64,000 nt of DNA from Apostichopus japonicus (GCF_037975245.1 NC_092579.1:31134666-31198665); one strand, 5' to 3'; counted from the first letter of the stretch, positions 49,881 through 61,435 are shown. A program made the numbers and translations. The notes: generated from the sequence alone by a model not told the origin.

Positions 49881-51717
49881 TTAATAAGACGCAATAATTT
49901 TTTGAATAAAGTTTCTTCTGAATGATTTTGCAGAAGGTTTATTTGTAATATTGCCTGATAGAGAATTCCAAGTTTTGATTGTACGTGCCCTCAGTGATAA
50001 CATCCCCATTGTAGAATTATACCTGTTATAATGTGCATTGCCTGAAGATCTGGTATTGTAATGATGAATATCACTGTTACATATTAAGTAGTCATTAAAA
50101 GCATTTGGTAACAGTCCATTCCAGGCCTTATAAGCAAATGTAGCAAGGTTAACTCTAATAATGTCATCAGCTTTTAACAACTTAGAACGCTTAAAAAGAG
50201 GATTTGTGTGGTCCCTCTGGTTTGGCATGTGTTATATGGCGGACTGCTTTCTTCTGTGTAATACAAATGGGATTCAGATTGGTATATCTAGTACCAGACC
50301 ATATGTTACAACAATACGTAATATGTGGCTGGACTAATGTCTGATAGAGAATCTTTAATATGTGTGTGGCAGATAATGCTTAAGCTTAGCTAAAACACTC
50401 AGTGGTGTTTTTTGCAACTTTTTTACAGACAGTTGTAATGTGGTCACACCATTTAAGTTCATGATCTATATATACGCCTAAAAATCTAGTACTATTGACT
50501 TGTTGTAGTCTTTTACCACCCATAGTAATATCAGCATTCCATGTAAAATTTTTATAAGTATTAAAAACTATATAGTTTGTTTTATCAATATTCAATGATA
50601 ATTTGTTGCCAGCGAACCAGTCGCTGAACTTGTCTAATTCAGTTGATACTTAAATATGAAATAAAGTTCTCGATTGTGATACGAAGAAAATATTTGTGTC
50701 GTCAGCAAACAAAACAACTTTAACTTTATCAGAAACATTGGTAATGTCATTAACATATAGGATAAAAAGCAATGGACCAAATATAGAGCCTTGTGGCACA
50801 CCACATTGAATTCTCTCCGGTTGAGAATGAGCATTTTTGTAGGATGTATATTGGTAGCGGTTTGCTAAGTAACTGTCGATCCATTTTAGGGGGGTTCCTC
50901 TTATGCCGTAACAGTGTAATTTATTAAGCAGAATTGTGTGGTCTATTGTGTCAAAGGCCTTTGAGAGGTCCAGGAAAACCCTGACACAGGTACTATTCTT
51001 GTCAAGATTACTATACAAATTGTCAATGGCATCAGCTAGTGCTAGCTCAGTGGAGTGTTCAGGACGGAATCCATACTGTTTCTGGCATAAAATGTTATAT
51101 TTTGAAATAAAGTTAAAAATACGATTATACAGAAGCCTTTCAACTATTTTGGAAAAACATGATAATAGTGATATAGGTTGATAATTTTCAAAGTTTTCTG
51201 AATCCCCTTTCTTAAAGACAGGGATGACCTTGGCAATTTTTAGCATATCAGGGAAAATACCGGTACTGAACGACAAATTGCAAATATGGGTTAATGGTTT
51301 GGTAATAAATAAGATAACTTGTCTTACAATGCCAGGCTTAAAATCATCGTATCCAGCTGCTTTATCAGGTTTCATGCAAGAGGTTGCTGTTTTTAACAAC
51401 TCCTCCTCACTGACAGGATGAGAAAACATGGAATGAGTGTTAACATCAATGTTAACAGATTCCTGTGATTTACGTTTGTGGTTGATTTTACTTGCCAGTG
51501 ATGGCCCCAGATTGACGAAAAAGTCATTAAATTTTATTAGCAATATCATGGTCGGTGTTAATCTCTTTGTCACCATCCTTGAAAGAAGAGGGATACGATG
51601 ATTGTTTACGACCTTTATGGTGTAGTTGGTTAATGGTATCCCATGTGCCTTTTGGGTTACTCCTCGCATTATAAAATTTATTGTTGAAATATAATTTTCT
51701 AGAAAATTTGATAACAT
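49881..51717 (-). pseudogene. LINE ORF2, reverse transcriptase domain
   Basis: RT motifs in order: AKVIPVFKKGD and NYQPISLLS, YGFRPEHSTELAL, VFLDLSKAFDTIDH (motif A with catalytic Asp), CGVPQGSIFGPLLFILYVND (motif B), VLFADDTNIF (motif C with the catalytic ADD). It then breaks near 50,650. The thumb segment STRFLGVYIDHELKWCDHI follows at 50,595-50,386 and the C-terminus at 50,228-49,881 (YKAWNG, YNTRSSGNAHYN, MLSLRARTIKTWNSL). At least three frame breaks are needed. The catalytic residues themselves are intact. Confidence 0.9.
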
Positions 51718-52889
51718 GATTGAGCTTATTACGATATTGAGAATAAATAGTTTTATTTACACCAGACGGGTTCTTAATATGTCTTTTAAATAGCTTATCC
51801 TTTCTTTTGATAGAAACTAGAATACCTGCAGTAATCCACGGGTGTCTCTTTCGACGTTTCTTAGATTTGGTGACACATTGCTCAGGAAAGCATTGATTAT
51901 ATATGGCATTGAAATTGTTATAAAACATAGAATAGGCAATGTGTGCATCAGTTTGGGATGAAACATTTTCCCAAGAAGCATCTCGGATTGTTGAGAAGAA
52001 ATTCTGTACATTTGTCTTGCAGTAGTTCCTTACATACATAGGGCCCCTTTGTCTACTTTTGTGTATGGCAGTTTGGAGAAATATTGGATAATGGTCACTG
52101 AGATCGCTTACAAAGATACCAGCTATTAGTTTGCAGTCATCATTGGTTATAACATTATCTAAAAGAGTTGCAGAAGTGCAACCCACACAGGTAGGTTTGG
52201 TAATAGTAGGAAAAAATCCACTGGCATATAGTAAGTTTAAAAAGTCAGCAGATTTAATATTGTCAGCAAGATCAATATTATAATCACCCATAATGTACGC
52301 ACTATGTCGTTCATTGGAGAGTTGGGTTAAAATTTTGTTTACGTGTGTCAGAAAAATATGCAGTGAACTTTTTGGAGGCCTATAAATTACGCCTATGGTA
52401 TAATTTTTCATTGCTGATGTTATGTCAACCTCTATGAACATTGACAGAATCATTGAAAATGCTTATATCGTTTCTGAGTTTGAAATTTAGATCTTTGTTG
52501 AAAAATGAACAAACACCACCACCTCTCCTTTCGGGACGATGCCTTTTAACAAGCGTTTAGTTATTGATATGGATTAAGGGGGATATATCTGCAGTAAGCC
52601 AGGTTTCGGTAAATCCAATGACAGAGAAATCCTTCAATAGAGACGTAAATGTAGTTATGTCGTCTAAGTTTTTGTTAAGGCTTCGACTATTATGGTGGAA
52701 TAAAGACAATATGTGTTCGCGAGACATCTTGTTGTATGAATCAATATCGTAGTAATTGCATGCGATAGCTTCCTCCCCTGTTTCAAGGTATTTTGCAGCT
52801 TGCATCGCTATAAATAAATAAATGTACCGTATAACATGAACGCCATCATCTTTGCATAGGTTCGGCCGAAGAATCCTTTGTTCTGACAT
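51527..52889 (-). pseudogene. LINE ORF2, APE-like endonuclease domain
   Basis: Two pieces. From 52,889 to 52,557 come NSRSLNKNLDDI (the N-terminal N/S motif), then IGFTETWL with the catalytic Glu. From about 52,453 to 51,527 come GVIYRPP, then MGDYNIDL (catalytic Asp/Asn), LLDNVIT and SDHYPIF with the catalytic His. These are the ordered motifs of apurinic-type endonucleases in LINEs, which cut the target DNA. A stop or frame change lies between the pieces near 52,500. The second piece runs on into a linker with KKRRKRHPWIT and the GTWDTIN motif preceding the RT. Confidence 0.85.
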
Positions 52890-54093
52890 TTCTCGCTCTG
52901 CTGAGATTAGGAATAAATGTTTTCTTCTTTAGTCTGATAGTTTGAAAGCCGTCTTTGTCTAGGGATATTTGCCTTTTGTGGGGTTGGATGTTTCCCCTTT
53001 GTGTGCTTGCCCCCTCCATCAGCTGAGATCCAGTCTCCGGTTGTGTTCTCCGTTGTTCTACTACTTTTTGTGTTGGCAATGTCGTCTTTTGTTCAGTTCG
53101 CTGTTGTTGGTGGGTTTTCTTTAACTCCTGGTTAGGATTACTCGGGTGTCTGGATTTCGCGTTATTGTTCTTCTTTGCTGTTGAATCCGTGTTTTGTTCG
53201 GATATCTGTGCCCTGACCTCGTTAGCTTCTTGAATAGCGTGATCATCCTGTTCAACCGACCCAGTGACTTATCCCTCAGACTGATATTGTGTTTCGTTTT
53301 CATGTGTATCTAGGGTCGAGCCAGTGTCTGTGTTGTCATGGCGATACTCTTCAAACGTTCTTGGCATTTAAAGCATCTGACCTTTGGGCAATTAGCTTCC
53401 CGGTGCCCTTGGACATCGCAAACTTAACATTTGTAGTTTTGACAGTTTCTCCTGATGTGATCGCTTTCCAAACACAAATTGCATACTTTAGTTTGACCAT
53501 TGTGCGTTAAGTTCATATTAATCCCGTTAATTCTAATTGCGTAAGGCAAGCTCTTGTGTTCTTCAGGTAGTTTTAACTGTACATATCGTATTCCGTTCCC
53601 GATATTTGGGAATCTGGGGAAGGTCTTTCCTTTCCATTTGCCTCTTATTTTACACCCATACTCACAAAGTTTTCCTGTTAGATCTTCGCCCTGTATGAAT
53701 GAAGGTACTCCGAAAACACTAACAGTTAGGAACGTTCTGTTGACACCAGTAGAAACTGATTCCCATTCACGAGGAGTCCACTGTCCAAAATACAGTAAGA
53801 TCAGCTTGTTCCTTTGCTTTTAATGTGATAATCCAGCATCCTAAAGATTTCACACAACTTGCAATTCCATCTCTACCAACATCATTCATGATAGCATACA
53901 AAATCTCAGTATCTTTATATGAACTGTCAGCAACTCTGATGCTACACTCCTTTAATTTCTCCACTGTCGCAGAATCCATACTAACAATCTTGTAGGCTAA
54001 CGAACGTCGCAGGACGTCGTTGCCGAGATCTCCAGCAGAAAAAGTATTCCAAAATTGGAACAAAATAAAATTTTCTGCTAAATGTTGTCTCAA
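52846..54093 (-). pseudogene. LINE ORF1, zinc-knuckle nucleic-acid-binding protein (broken)
   Basis: The open pieces are 54,093-53,767 (about 108 residues), a middle part and 53,079-52,846. In the middle, near 53,505-53,365, two CX2CX4HX4C knuckles are visible on the minus strand: CNLCLESDHIRRNC, and a second of form C-x-x-C-DVQG-H-REAN-C with a stop codon between its first two cysteines. A further CFKC follows. CCHC knuckles in ORF1 bind the element's RNA. The C-terminal part is rich in Lys, Arg, Gln and Thr. Order and spacing support ORF1 of a CR1/L2/jockey-type LINE; the exact clade is not determined. Confidence 0.7.
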
Positions 54094-54110
54094 TTAGTGT
54101 CTCAAATAAT

Positions 54111-54326
54111 ACAATTTGCAGGATGTGGTGAAAACCACACTCTAATTAACCTTGGAGATCATTAGAGAGTAGAATATATAAGAGCTCCTCAAGGAACAGT
54201 GTCAACAGGTTGACGGTTGGTTATCCAATAACGGTTGGTTATCCAATTTTTTGACTTCATGAAGTCAGACCAACTTAAAATTGATCTCAAGGATTGGGCT
54301 TTTTGATAGGTCTATTTATATGTAGA
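54111..54326. other. Probable LINE 5' flank or UTR; no gene
   Basis: Contains a short repeat ACGGTTGGTTATCCAAT in tandem near 54,215-54,245. It may include the LINE 5' UTR. Nothing coding is seen. Confidence 0.3.
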
Positions 54327-54598
54327 GATATGCACTAGTTAATTGCAATTTCAGCCCTCCAAACTAGTGTAGGGATATGCACTAGTTAATTGCAATTTCA
54401 GCCCTCCAAACTAGTGTAGGGATATGCACTAGTTAATTGCAATTTCAGCACTCCAAACTAGTATAGGGATATGCACTAGTTTATTTGCAATTTCAGCCCT
54501 CCAAACTAGTGTAGGGATATGCATTAATTTATTTGCAATGTGACCCTTCAAACTGGTGTAGGGATATGCACTAGTTTATTTGCAATTTCAGCCTTCAA
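54327..54598. repeat. 47-48-bp tandem repeat, six copies
   Basis: GATATGCACTAG starts at 54,327, 54,374, 54,421, 54,468, 54,516 (diverged) and 54,563. Each is followed by TTAATTGCAATTTCAGCC or TTATTTGCAATTTCAGCC and CCAAACTAGTGTAGG. Copies diverge progressively rightward. Confidence 0.95.
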
Positions 54599-54823
54599 AA
54601 CTCCAGGAAGTTGCGGGTAAGGAACCTGAAAAAGTTTGTGGTCAGGACCATTGACAATGTAGTTTATACACGAAACCTAAGATTTATGTATATATCCAAA
54701 AAAATTTGTTATTTTTAATTAACTTTCCCTGCGTCAGTTTATCATCAAAAGCTCTATGAGGTAATAACATGTTTCATTTGTAACTTTTCTAAGATTTTGA
54801 CTGATATGATGCTTTTTTTGTAG

Positions 54824-54904
54824 TTTGACGTGAAGTTAGGTGTTGCAGAAAATGTACGTTTGCAGTGTATGCTGAGGGCAGCTATGGAGACCAGGTACAA
54901 TCAG
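54824..54904 (+). CDS. Candidate 81-bp exon, unidentified
   Basis: A T-rich acceptor (GCTTTTTTTGTAG) and an excellent donor (CAG|GTAAGT) flank 27 codons open only in phase 0: FDVKLGVAENV, then RLQCMLRAAMETRYNQ. It does not match adducin, whose exons start at 56,584, so it may belong to another gene or to an upstream part of the transcript that I do not recognise. Confidence 0.4.
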
Positions 54905-56583
54905 GTAAGTTTGTTCCTCACTTTTTAAACATCTTAGGTCCAAGCATGTATTATATTATGTGATATGCCTGCTACTACTGTACTAGATCCAATAATTATT
55001 TCAGTATGTGACAGAAGACATTACAAGTATTCATATTTGCTTGCATTTCATTTTTATGTTGTAGGTGATTTCTGTTGGTAGACAGCATAAGGCTAGATAG
55101 GTTGTACATATTCTGCAGTATTTGCCAGTACGCCCTCAGTTTTATCACAAGTTTTTGTAGTATAAGATGGCCGTGTCCATGTGTATGATAAAGGTAACTG
55201 TTGTGTTCATATTGTTGTTGGCGTTGGTACATAATAGTATTCCATGGCATTGGGATTAGTTGGTCATATGCACACTTAGAGTTGTAATAAATAAGCTGTA
55301 TTGATTCCCTTTAGCTATCATCTATTGACAAAGCAAATATTTTTTTAGATAGTTATGGATTTTGGACAAATTTAAGATTTTATATCTTATTTTTTTTTAT
55401 CATATGTCGGTTATAGCCATGATTTTTAGAATAGAAGGTTAATTTTTGACATGAGAAGCATTGTGGGTTGCATGGCATAAGCATTTAAAAGAGCCTTCTA
55501 CTCCTTAATATTAAAGAAGCCATTCACTCTTTAATATTTTCTGAGCATTAAAGGAGTGTTCCAACATTTAAAAGCTAGTTTATGATTTTATCAAGCATTG
55601 TTTATTACACATTTGTTTTCCTTTTCCTCCTATTTTTTGATGTAGAGCTTGCTAGTGGGGAACAAAATACCAGCGCTTAAAGAGAAAAACTGAGTTCTGC
55701 CTTCCCTTGCCATACTATATCTCCCCCCCCCCCCCTTGGATGTCGCAACCAGACTCCTCTAACCACCCAATCCTTTACATATAAACAATGTCCAATCAAT
55801 TGCCAGGTAGTGTTTATAGAGTTATAGAACAACAGTGTTTGTTTCAATTATCTAGGAGACTTCTCTGCATATGCTGGTCTTCTCTACTGCTTTCAAATGC
55901 TAGCTAATGGCTAACTTGATCAATTGTCTTTCTTGATATAGTTTTGCCTTCTTTTGTGTAATCTAAATAATTAAGTCACTCACTGTTTTATTTAAAGGCA
56001 AAAATGAACTAAGGGATTTTTTTTGGATCAACAGATAACTTCTGGAGATGAGTGGAATAACCCCAATGTTGGATGCTTCTCGGCCAAAAGATGTTTTTCT
56101 CATCAACTTCAAAGCAGTTGCTACATATTGATAGATAGTGTTCAAAGTTAAAAGTCTGCGAAAGCAATAGTAATAATAAATCCAGACCAGGTACTAAATG
56201 CATTTAACATGTGCACACTTCGGCAGCCGCTGCTGTGAGTATCCACCTTTATAATTACTTTCATGATTCTTAGAGCAGGTTCCTTTTTTCTTTACTTGGA
56301 TTTTGATCATTTTCTTTAACATCTTTAGCTTGACTTGTCACATTTCGATTTGTTTTGATTAATACCCAGTTGGCTTTATAAATTTGCTGACCACAAAAAA
56401 AAAAAAACTACCTTAAAAGCAATGATGTCATAGATTATGGAGGATTTTTAAATGTTCTTTGAATATTCAATATGTTTGCCTAGCATTACCCTTCCTGCAA
56501 GTTGTTGACCAAAGCAAATCTTTAAAAGCAAAGATGTCATAGAATATGGAGGATTTTGAATTTTTTGCTTTGAATCTTGACAG
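54905..56583. other. Non-coding DNA upstream of the adducin exons
   Basis: AT-rich DNA with a C14 run at 55,722-55,735 and a short diverged duplication just before the exon: AAGCAATGATGTCATAGATTATGG near 56,417, then AAGCAAAGATGTCATAGAATATGG near 56,527. I could not find the adducin exons encoding the earlier head domain, including the HTHTP-type segment expected immediately upstream of the first exon here. Confidence 0.5.
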
Positions 56584-56812
56584 GTCTCAACTATGAAGTG
56601 TGGCCTTTTGTCGATGAGTCAAGAAGCCTTGATTTGTGGTGAGATCTCTACACTATGACTTCACGGGGATCGTGGTCGAGGAGGAACAGGAGGATCAAAT
56701 CATCAAAAACAAGATCCTATTCTTGCATAACCATGGTATCGTCTGCTGTGGTGGGTCCATAGAGGAGGCGTACTTCCTATCCCTCAACTGTGTAGCAGCA
56801 TGCGAGATACAG
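56584..56812 (+). CDS. Adducin homologue, head-domain exon (one-base frameshift)
   Basis: Adducin is a membrane-skeleton protein that caps actin filaments and recruits spectrin. Its head is a class II aldolase-like fold. The exon follows TCTTGACAG and ends at CAG|GTAAAG. It encodes VSTMKCGLLSMSQEALICGE, then, after a frame change, HYDFTGIVVEEEQED, then LHNHGIVCCGGSIEEAYFLS and CVAACEIQ. This follows the adducin head (VSAMKCGLLP.S.EAL, NHGVVALGETVEEA, ACEIQ) in order. The frame breaks at an extra A near 56,650; without it the exon is exactly 228 bp (76 codons), phase 0 at both ends. As written, translation would stop at TGA about 56,655. Confidence 0.85.
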
Positions 56813-58010
56813 GTAAAGAATTAGCTGGACTTGGTCCAACGTGGTCGGATTGCTTGTAAAACTTAGCAGTGTGAGGCCAAATGTTCTCTGGTTATATTAC
56901 AGTTTGTTCATTCTCCTCCATTTCAGAATATTTTCGAGACCTGTGAAATTTACAGAGTTTTCCTTTTTTAAGCTGTTTACTAAAGAGCCGGGAATGGGGT
57001 AAGGGGGTTGAGGGATGAAAATGGACAAGATTAGTCAACTCCAAACACAAAGTAAATGGTATGGATTGAGTTAATCTTTGTTATGACCCTCTCCTCTGAG
57101 AAAAGTTATCTGAAATTTTCAAACTGTTTCCAAACAATATAATCAATTTGGAATTTTTATTGTCTTGGGAATGATTGTATCTCCTAGCCTACACGGAACT
57201 TGATTTTGCCATTAGCGGAGTCTACTACTGTATCAATATGTAGTCATTACACTCTTCTAACTCTCTCCACCTCTGAAGATTCTGCTTCTGTACAAACTTT
57301 TGTTTGCTTTTCTCCGAGTCAAACTAGGCTCTGAGTAACAGCAGAAAGTCACCTGCAATAGCAAAGCCTGCTCCATGAAACGAAAAGAACAGCGGTTGAA
57401 GAAGTATGTTTGACTGGAATAATTGCTAGTCTTGATGCGACTTGCCGACTCCAAATCGGATTTATGGATTTAGATTAAGGCATAGTAGGGAGATGTTTGC
57501 TTTCTAACATGTATGGGCACTAATAATGTTGACATTCATCGATAAAATTCCCATAATATTCTTTTTGATGTCTGACCCCAAGGGCAAGGTTACCCACCTG
57601 GGAGATGTGTTTCATTATTGACCTTGGAATCCAGGGTCTTTTGGCTACTGTAAATCCTTAGAAAAGCTACCAGTTGAAACTGTGGGAAAAATCTCACTTA
57701 GAGATCTTTTATGAAAGTCATAATTGAGTTTTCTATTTGTTTGTCTTGAAGGTTCAGCAACACACTTTACTAGTGGGTTGGGATTACAAGTGGTGGGGGA
57801 AGTGGGGGGTGTTGATGGGCAGGAATGGGAGTACTTGGTCCTCTCTTCTCCCTGCAGCATCAAGAGCTGGTTGTCTGGGTTTTGTCAACCTACAATTTTA
57901 TCAATCGGTGTGTGTGTGTTTTTTTTTGTCGAGTCTGGGTAACAAATAATGGTCGTTACAAAGCGGATTATCTGCTTTCTAATAAAGCCACCCTTACCTT
58001 ACACAAATAT

Positions 58011-58435
58011 ATTCGATAAGTATTCAAAAAGTATTCAAAGATTTCCTCAGTATTCAGAAAATTTACCATATAACACACAGTACAAAATAAGTATTCCAAT
58101 ACTAATATGAATAACTATAAGCCTTCCTCAGAGCCAAAATATGTAAATGAGTGAAGTATTCAAATACCTGTTAGGTATTCAAATAGGTATTCAAATAGGT
58201 ATTCGAATAGGTATTCGAGTAGATTTGGAATAGCTATTTGAATACTTAGCTCATTTACATATAAGTATTCGCTCATTTAAATAATTTGGCTCTGACGAAT
58301 ACTTATAGTTACTCGAATACTTATTTGCTAGTATTCGAATACTTGTATGCTAATTAGTTATTTTATGAAGGCTTAACAGGTTTCTGAATACTTACTCAAA
58401 TACTTATTGAATACTTGTATGCTAATCAGTTCCAT
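58011..58435. repeat. GTATTCGAATAC-rich fold-back element
   Basis: Many variants of GTATTC(G/A)AATA appear in both orientations. A left arm (ATAACTATAAG... CAGAGCCAAAATATGTAAATGAG, about 58,108-58,153) is followed by its reverse complement (CTCATTTAAATAATTTGGCTCTG... ACTTATAGTTA, about 58,271-58,313), with an inner TATTCAAATAGGTATTC series between. This is consistent with a non-autonomous fold-back (MITE-like) transposon. No protein is encoded. Confidence 0.65.
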
Positions 58436-58559
58436 TGTAAGGAGAGTTAGGAATTTGGCCAGCTTGTGGTCCTAGTTATTGATTAAAACTCTCCAAACAA
58501 ATAATGAGAATAACCAGAATTCTGAAGTCTCCTTTTTTATGCAACAACTATAAAATTAC

Positions 58560-58704
58560 AAAACAAAACAAAAATAAAATACAGCTTCTTCAATTTCATG
58601 TATCTTTCTTGTAGCATTCATGCACTTGTATGCAAACCGTTTGTTCATCGCCTGTGGCTGTGGCTCTGTCCACTGGTTTCTGCCACACATACTGTGAATG
58701 TACT
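58560..58704 (-). CDS. Candidate terminal exon on the minus strand (weak)
   Basis: Read on the minus strand, an acceptor-like TTTGTTTTATGTTCAG precedes a frame that pairs in phase 1 with the exon at 59,440 (G+AG). It encodes YIHSMCGRNQWTEPQPQAMN, then KRFAYKCMNATRKIHEIEEA, and runs to TAA. The last residues are Phe-rich from T-rich DNA, which is atypical. An intervening exon may exist. Alternative frames stop early. Confidence 0.25.
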
Positions 58705-59439
58705 CTGAACATAAAACAAATAGAAATAATAATGATAGGGCACAAATATACATTGGCACAATAACCACCCACCAGAAATGGAAAATATAATATATAATAT
58801 TCAGTGCATAATGGACGTCGCAACGCGAGGGAGAGATGGGTGGCTTTAGACCCCACTTTTTTTGCAAGCAAGCATGTTTACACATGTCTTACAACATGTC
58901 ACAAAGTTTATATATAACCTTACTAGCCCTCCCCCCCTGTAATAATTATTAAAATGATAAAAAATTTGGCCATTGCATATAACCACATATGAAAAACAGA
59001 AATGTAATCACATTAAACCCAGCATGCCCAACACTCAAATGTTTTCCATTTTTATAACGCTATTTCAATGGTAAGTAAAATCTCTGTAGTACGGTAAGAG
59101 AAACGTCAGACTTGAACGTGAAGTTTGACTAGGTAAAACTAGGAAACTAATCCAAGTACTGAATGTCCAAATAATTACCAAACATAGGTATTGCCCCATG
59201 CACCCATAAGAATAAGCTTAACTGTAGTAACCTTATAAGTTTAGGCCTAAACAAGAAATATTCTACACATGTAGCCTTGTCTTATTTTAATTTGATTATT
59301 AATTTTATTAACTGCAAATATGCTGTTTATCGTTGCACTAGACAGGATAAAATTAGAAGTTGATCTTGGTTATTGTGCCACTGTCAGAAAGTTTCATATG
59401 ATTACACATAGAAATGAAACAGAAAAAAGGTCAACATAC

Positions 59440-59659
59440 CACTTATTTTGATGATTTTTCTAGAATACGGCCGCTTTCCTCTCCACTTTATCAAGCAGAC
59501 TGCATTTTCAGTTGCATTTTCTTTGTCCATCACCGACTCTGTACTAACTTGTTGATCTTTCATCCAATAAATAACACATTTTTTAGGCTTGGTCTTCTTC
59601 GATGGGTCAACAATATTTTCCATATTCTTGGATAACTGCAGCAAGTTCTGAACATCCAT
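59440..59659 (-). CDS. Candidate first exon of an unidentified minus-strand gene
   Basis: ATG at 59,659 opens 73 codons: MDVQNLLQLSKNMENIV, then KKTKPKKCVIYWMKDQQVST, then NAVCLIKWRGKRPYSRKIIK. A donor (AAGTG|GTATGT) follows. The pattern of Trp in two beta-strand-like stretches (VIYWMKDQQVS, CLIKWRGKRPYSRKII) resembles the small N-terminal module seen in some BEN-domain or chromatin-associated invertebrate proteins, but this is only a resemblance. It lies inside the adducin intron on the opposite strand. No promoter element was identified. Confidence 0.45.
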
Positions 59660-60900
59660 TATTGGATATTTAGGCCTAGGCCTATCGCTGTGGGATAAAA
59701 TTTATTTTCTTCCAAGTTTCAGTCTAATGTTAATAAAGTTCAGTAGGGCTGCAAGGACTGGAATAAATTTAGTCCGACTCAAAAACTGAAACATTTATTT
59801 CTGCGAACTCAAATTCAATCTGCTAATAAAAGTTGAATAAAATTCAAGAGGAATAAATATCTGTTCAAAAGGGAGTATTAAGCACAGAATACTAAAACAG
59901 TAAGTCTATGAATATGATCGATGAGATTTTGGAAAGGCTTCAGTTTTCAATCCTCCGCGGTATATTCAAATACTGCCGTGCCTGTGCACTTCACCTTGGC
60001 CAGAAAGCGTATTATAAATACTAATGTGATGACACTAACATCATGAAAGGAAATAGCTGGGATGCTCCTGAGGGTCTTTGTAAGTTTGATGAGCTCAGCT
60101 TGTGCCCGCAGGCGTCCACAGGATTCTGTATCAAATCGTTTGGAGAAGAGGCTTATAAACACAAACATCCGTTTTCCTGATAGTGTTACAATGCTTCTAT
60201 TGTACCTCATACATATTGTACATAATGCTTTTGCCTGTTTGCTATCAAGGTGCTTTGCAGAATCCAGGCATTGGTTATATCCACCATAGAGAAGTTGACA
60301 TCTTTTTGTTCATTAAAGAGCAAATAATCAAATAGCCAAGTTTGGTCCAGTTTTGTTGACAGACAAAAAAATTTTGTTGGATAGGAACAAATGAAGTATT
60401 ATTGCCCAGACAGACAGTTGGCTCAAATATTTGCCTGTTGAAGGAGAAGTGCATTTCTGTGTTTGTTCTGTAATGGCAGTATTTAGCTCTTTTGTCCCTT
60501 GACAGAGAGATGGAAGACAAAATGCTTCAATTGAGAAGGATTCAAAGGTTTCATCAAAAGGACGAAATTTCAAACCAGATTTAAGCTAAAAACGACTCTT
60601 TAGTGGGTCTTGTATTTTTGAAGCATAAATGCCAAACGGATGGTTTCTTCGGCAAATCATGTACGATTTTGTCGTCCTCTTATATGAAATTGTTGAGTTT
60701 CATTCTTCGGATGGCATATACAAGATGACAAATATAAGAATCTCCTTAGTATTGTTAGGACCAGCAGAGCAAAGTCGGCAACGAGAAACGACAAAGGAGG
60801 AATAAGAGAGATTAAAAGAGTTGCTCGTAAGACTTGTGTTCGATAATGTAGCAACAAACTGCATTCAAACGCTTTACCGTATGCTAATTATTCGTGACAG

Positions 60901-61065
60901 ATACATGCCGTAGGCCTGGATAATGTCATCCACCTACCGGATGAAGTCAGAGACAAGGTCGGCGAAGCGACTGCCAAGGACGCAGGTGGGGTCAGTGAGA
61001 CAGGACACAAACTGAAGGTCGGTAAACTGGAGTTTGAAGCCATGATGAGACATTTGGACAATATG
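60901..61065 (+). CDS. Adducin homologue, head-neck junction exon
   Basis: The exon lies between ATTATTCGTGACAG and ATATG|GTAAGA. It is 165 bp, 55 codons, phase 0 at both ends, joining in frame to the previous exon after EIQ. It encodes GLDNVIHLPDEVRDKVGEAT, then HKLKVGKLEFEAMMRHLDNM. Adducins have GG.DNL.LL at this point, a variable linker, then K+.+GE.EFEALMR.LDN. The GG before DN is shortened here (AVGLDN). An alternative acceptor (CCGTAG) 13 bp inside would break phase, so 60,901 is preferred. This exon has no disruption. Confidence 0.88.
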
Positions 61066-61432
61066 GTAAGATTTCAAAATGCAAAAATTCCAACTCACTT
61101 GGCCTGCAACGTCTGTGCAGCAGACCAACTAGCCTTATTTGCATTTAAAGATCTGGGCAAACATAGCTAGCATTTACTATGCTAATTGCCAACCGATGGC
61201 GTCGCTAGTTAACGTATGAGGTTTTTGATCATATGTGTACCAAGCTAATACGCTTTATTAAGTGAGATAATTCAGTGAGAAGTGAGTTGTAGGAAGTCAG
61301 TGTGGATAAGCAGGTAGCTTCGTTCAGTCAAAGTAAACAGCTGTGACGTATCAGGATGGTTGGATACACCATTCGATTTGATTTGTGTCTTACTTGAAAC
61401 TCTAATTGTTACAGCTTGATACTCTCTTAGAT

Positions 61433-61435
<3 letters not shown>

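Larger units (their letters stand above)
49723..54110 (-). mobile_element. Near-complete LINE (CR1/L2-like), ORF1 plus APE-RT ORF2, frame-broken
   Basis: A minus-strand non-LTR retrotransposon of about 4.4 kb. From 5' to 3' it has ORF1 with CCHC zinc knuckles (about 54,093-52,846), APE-type endonuclease (about 52,889-51,530), reverse transcriptase (about 51,717-49,881), a 3' UTR and a (TCAAA)n tail at 49,723-49,745. It shares its 3' end with two truncated copies near 33 kb. Such elements move by target-primed reverse transcription, nicking DNA with the endonuclease and copying their RNA in place. Several stops and frame changes separate the pieces, so this copy is inactive as written. The 5' limit is approximate, and target-site duplications were not identified. 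Confidence 0.88.
56813..60900 (+). other. Adducin intron (about 4.1 kb)
   Basis: It lies between two in-phase adducin exons. It holds a fold-back repeat at about 58,011-58,435 and candidate minus-strand exons at about 58,560-58,704 and 59,440-59,659. A polymorphic-looking G/T-rich stretch near 57,780-57,930 gives overlapping open frames without domain content. No further adducin exon is needed by phase. Confidence 0.6.

Noticed and set aside
50936-51421. Plus-strand frames of 65-81 codons
   Set aside because: Antisense shadows of the LINE reverse transcriptase.
57724-57949. Overlapping 64-72-codon plus-strand frames in the adducin intron
   Set aside because: Three overlapping frames over G/T-rich sequence, none with domain content or splice boundaries, and not needed by adducin phase.
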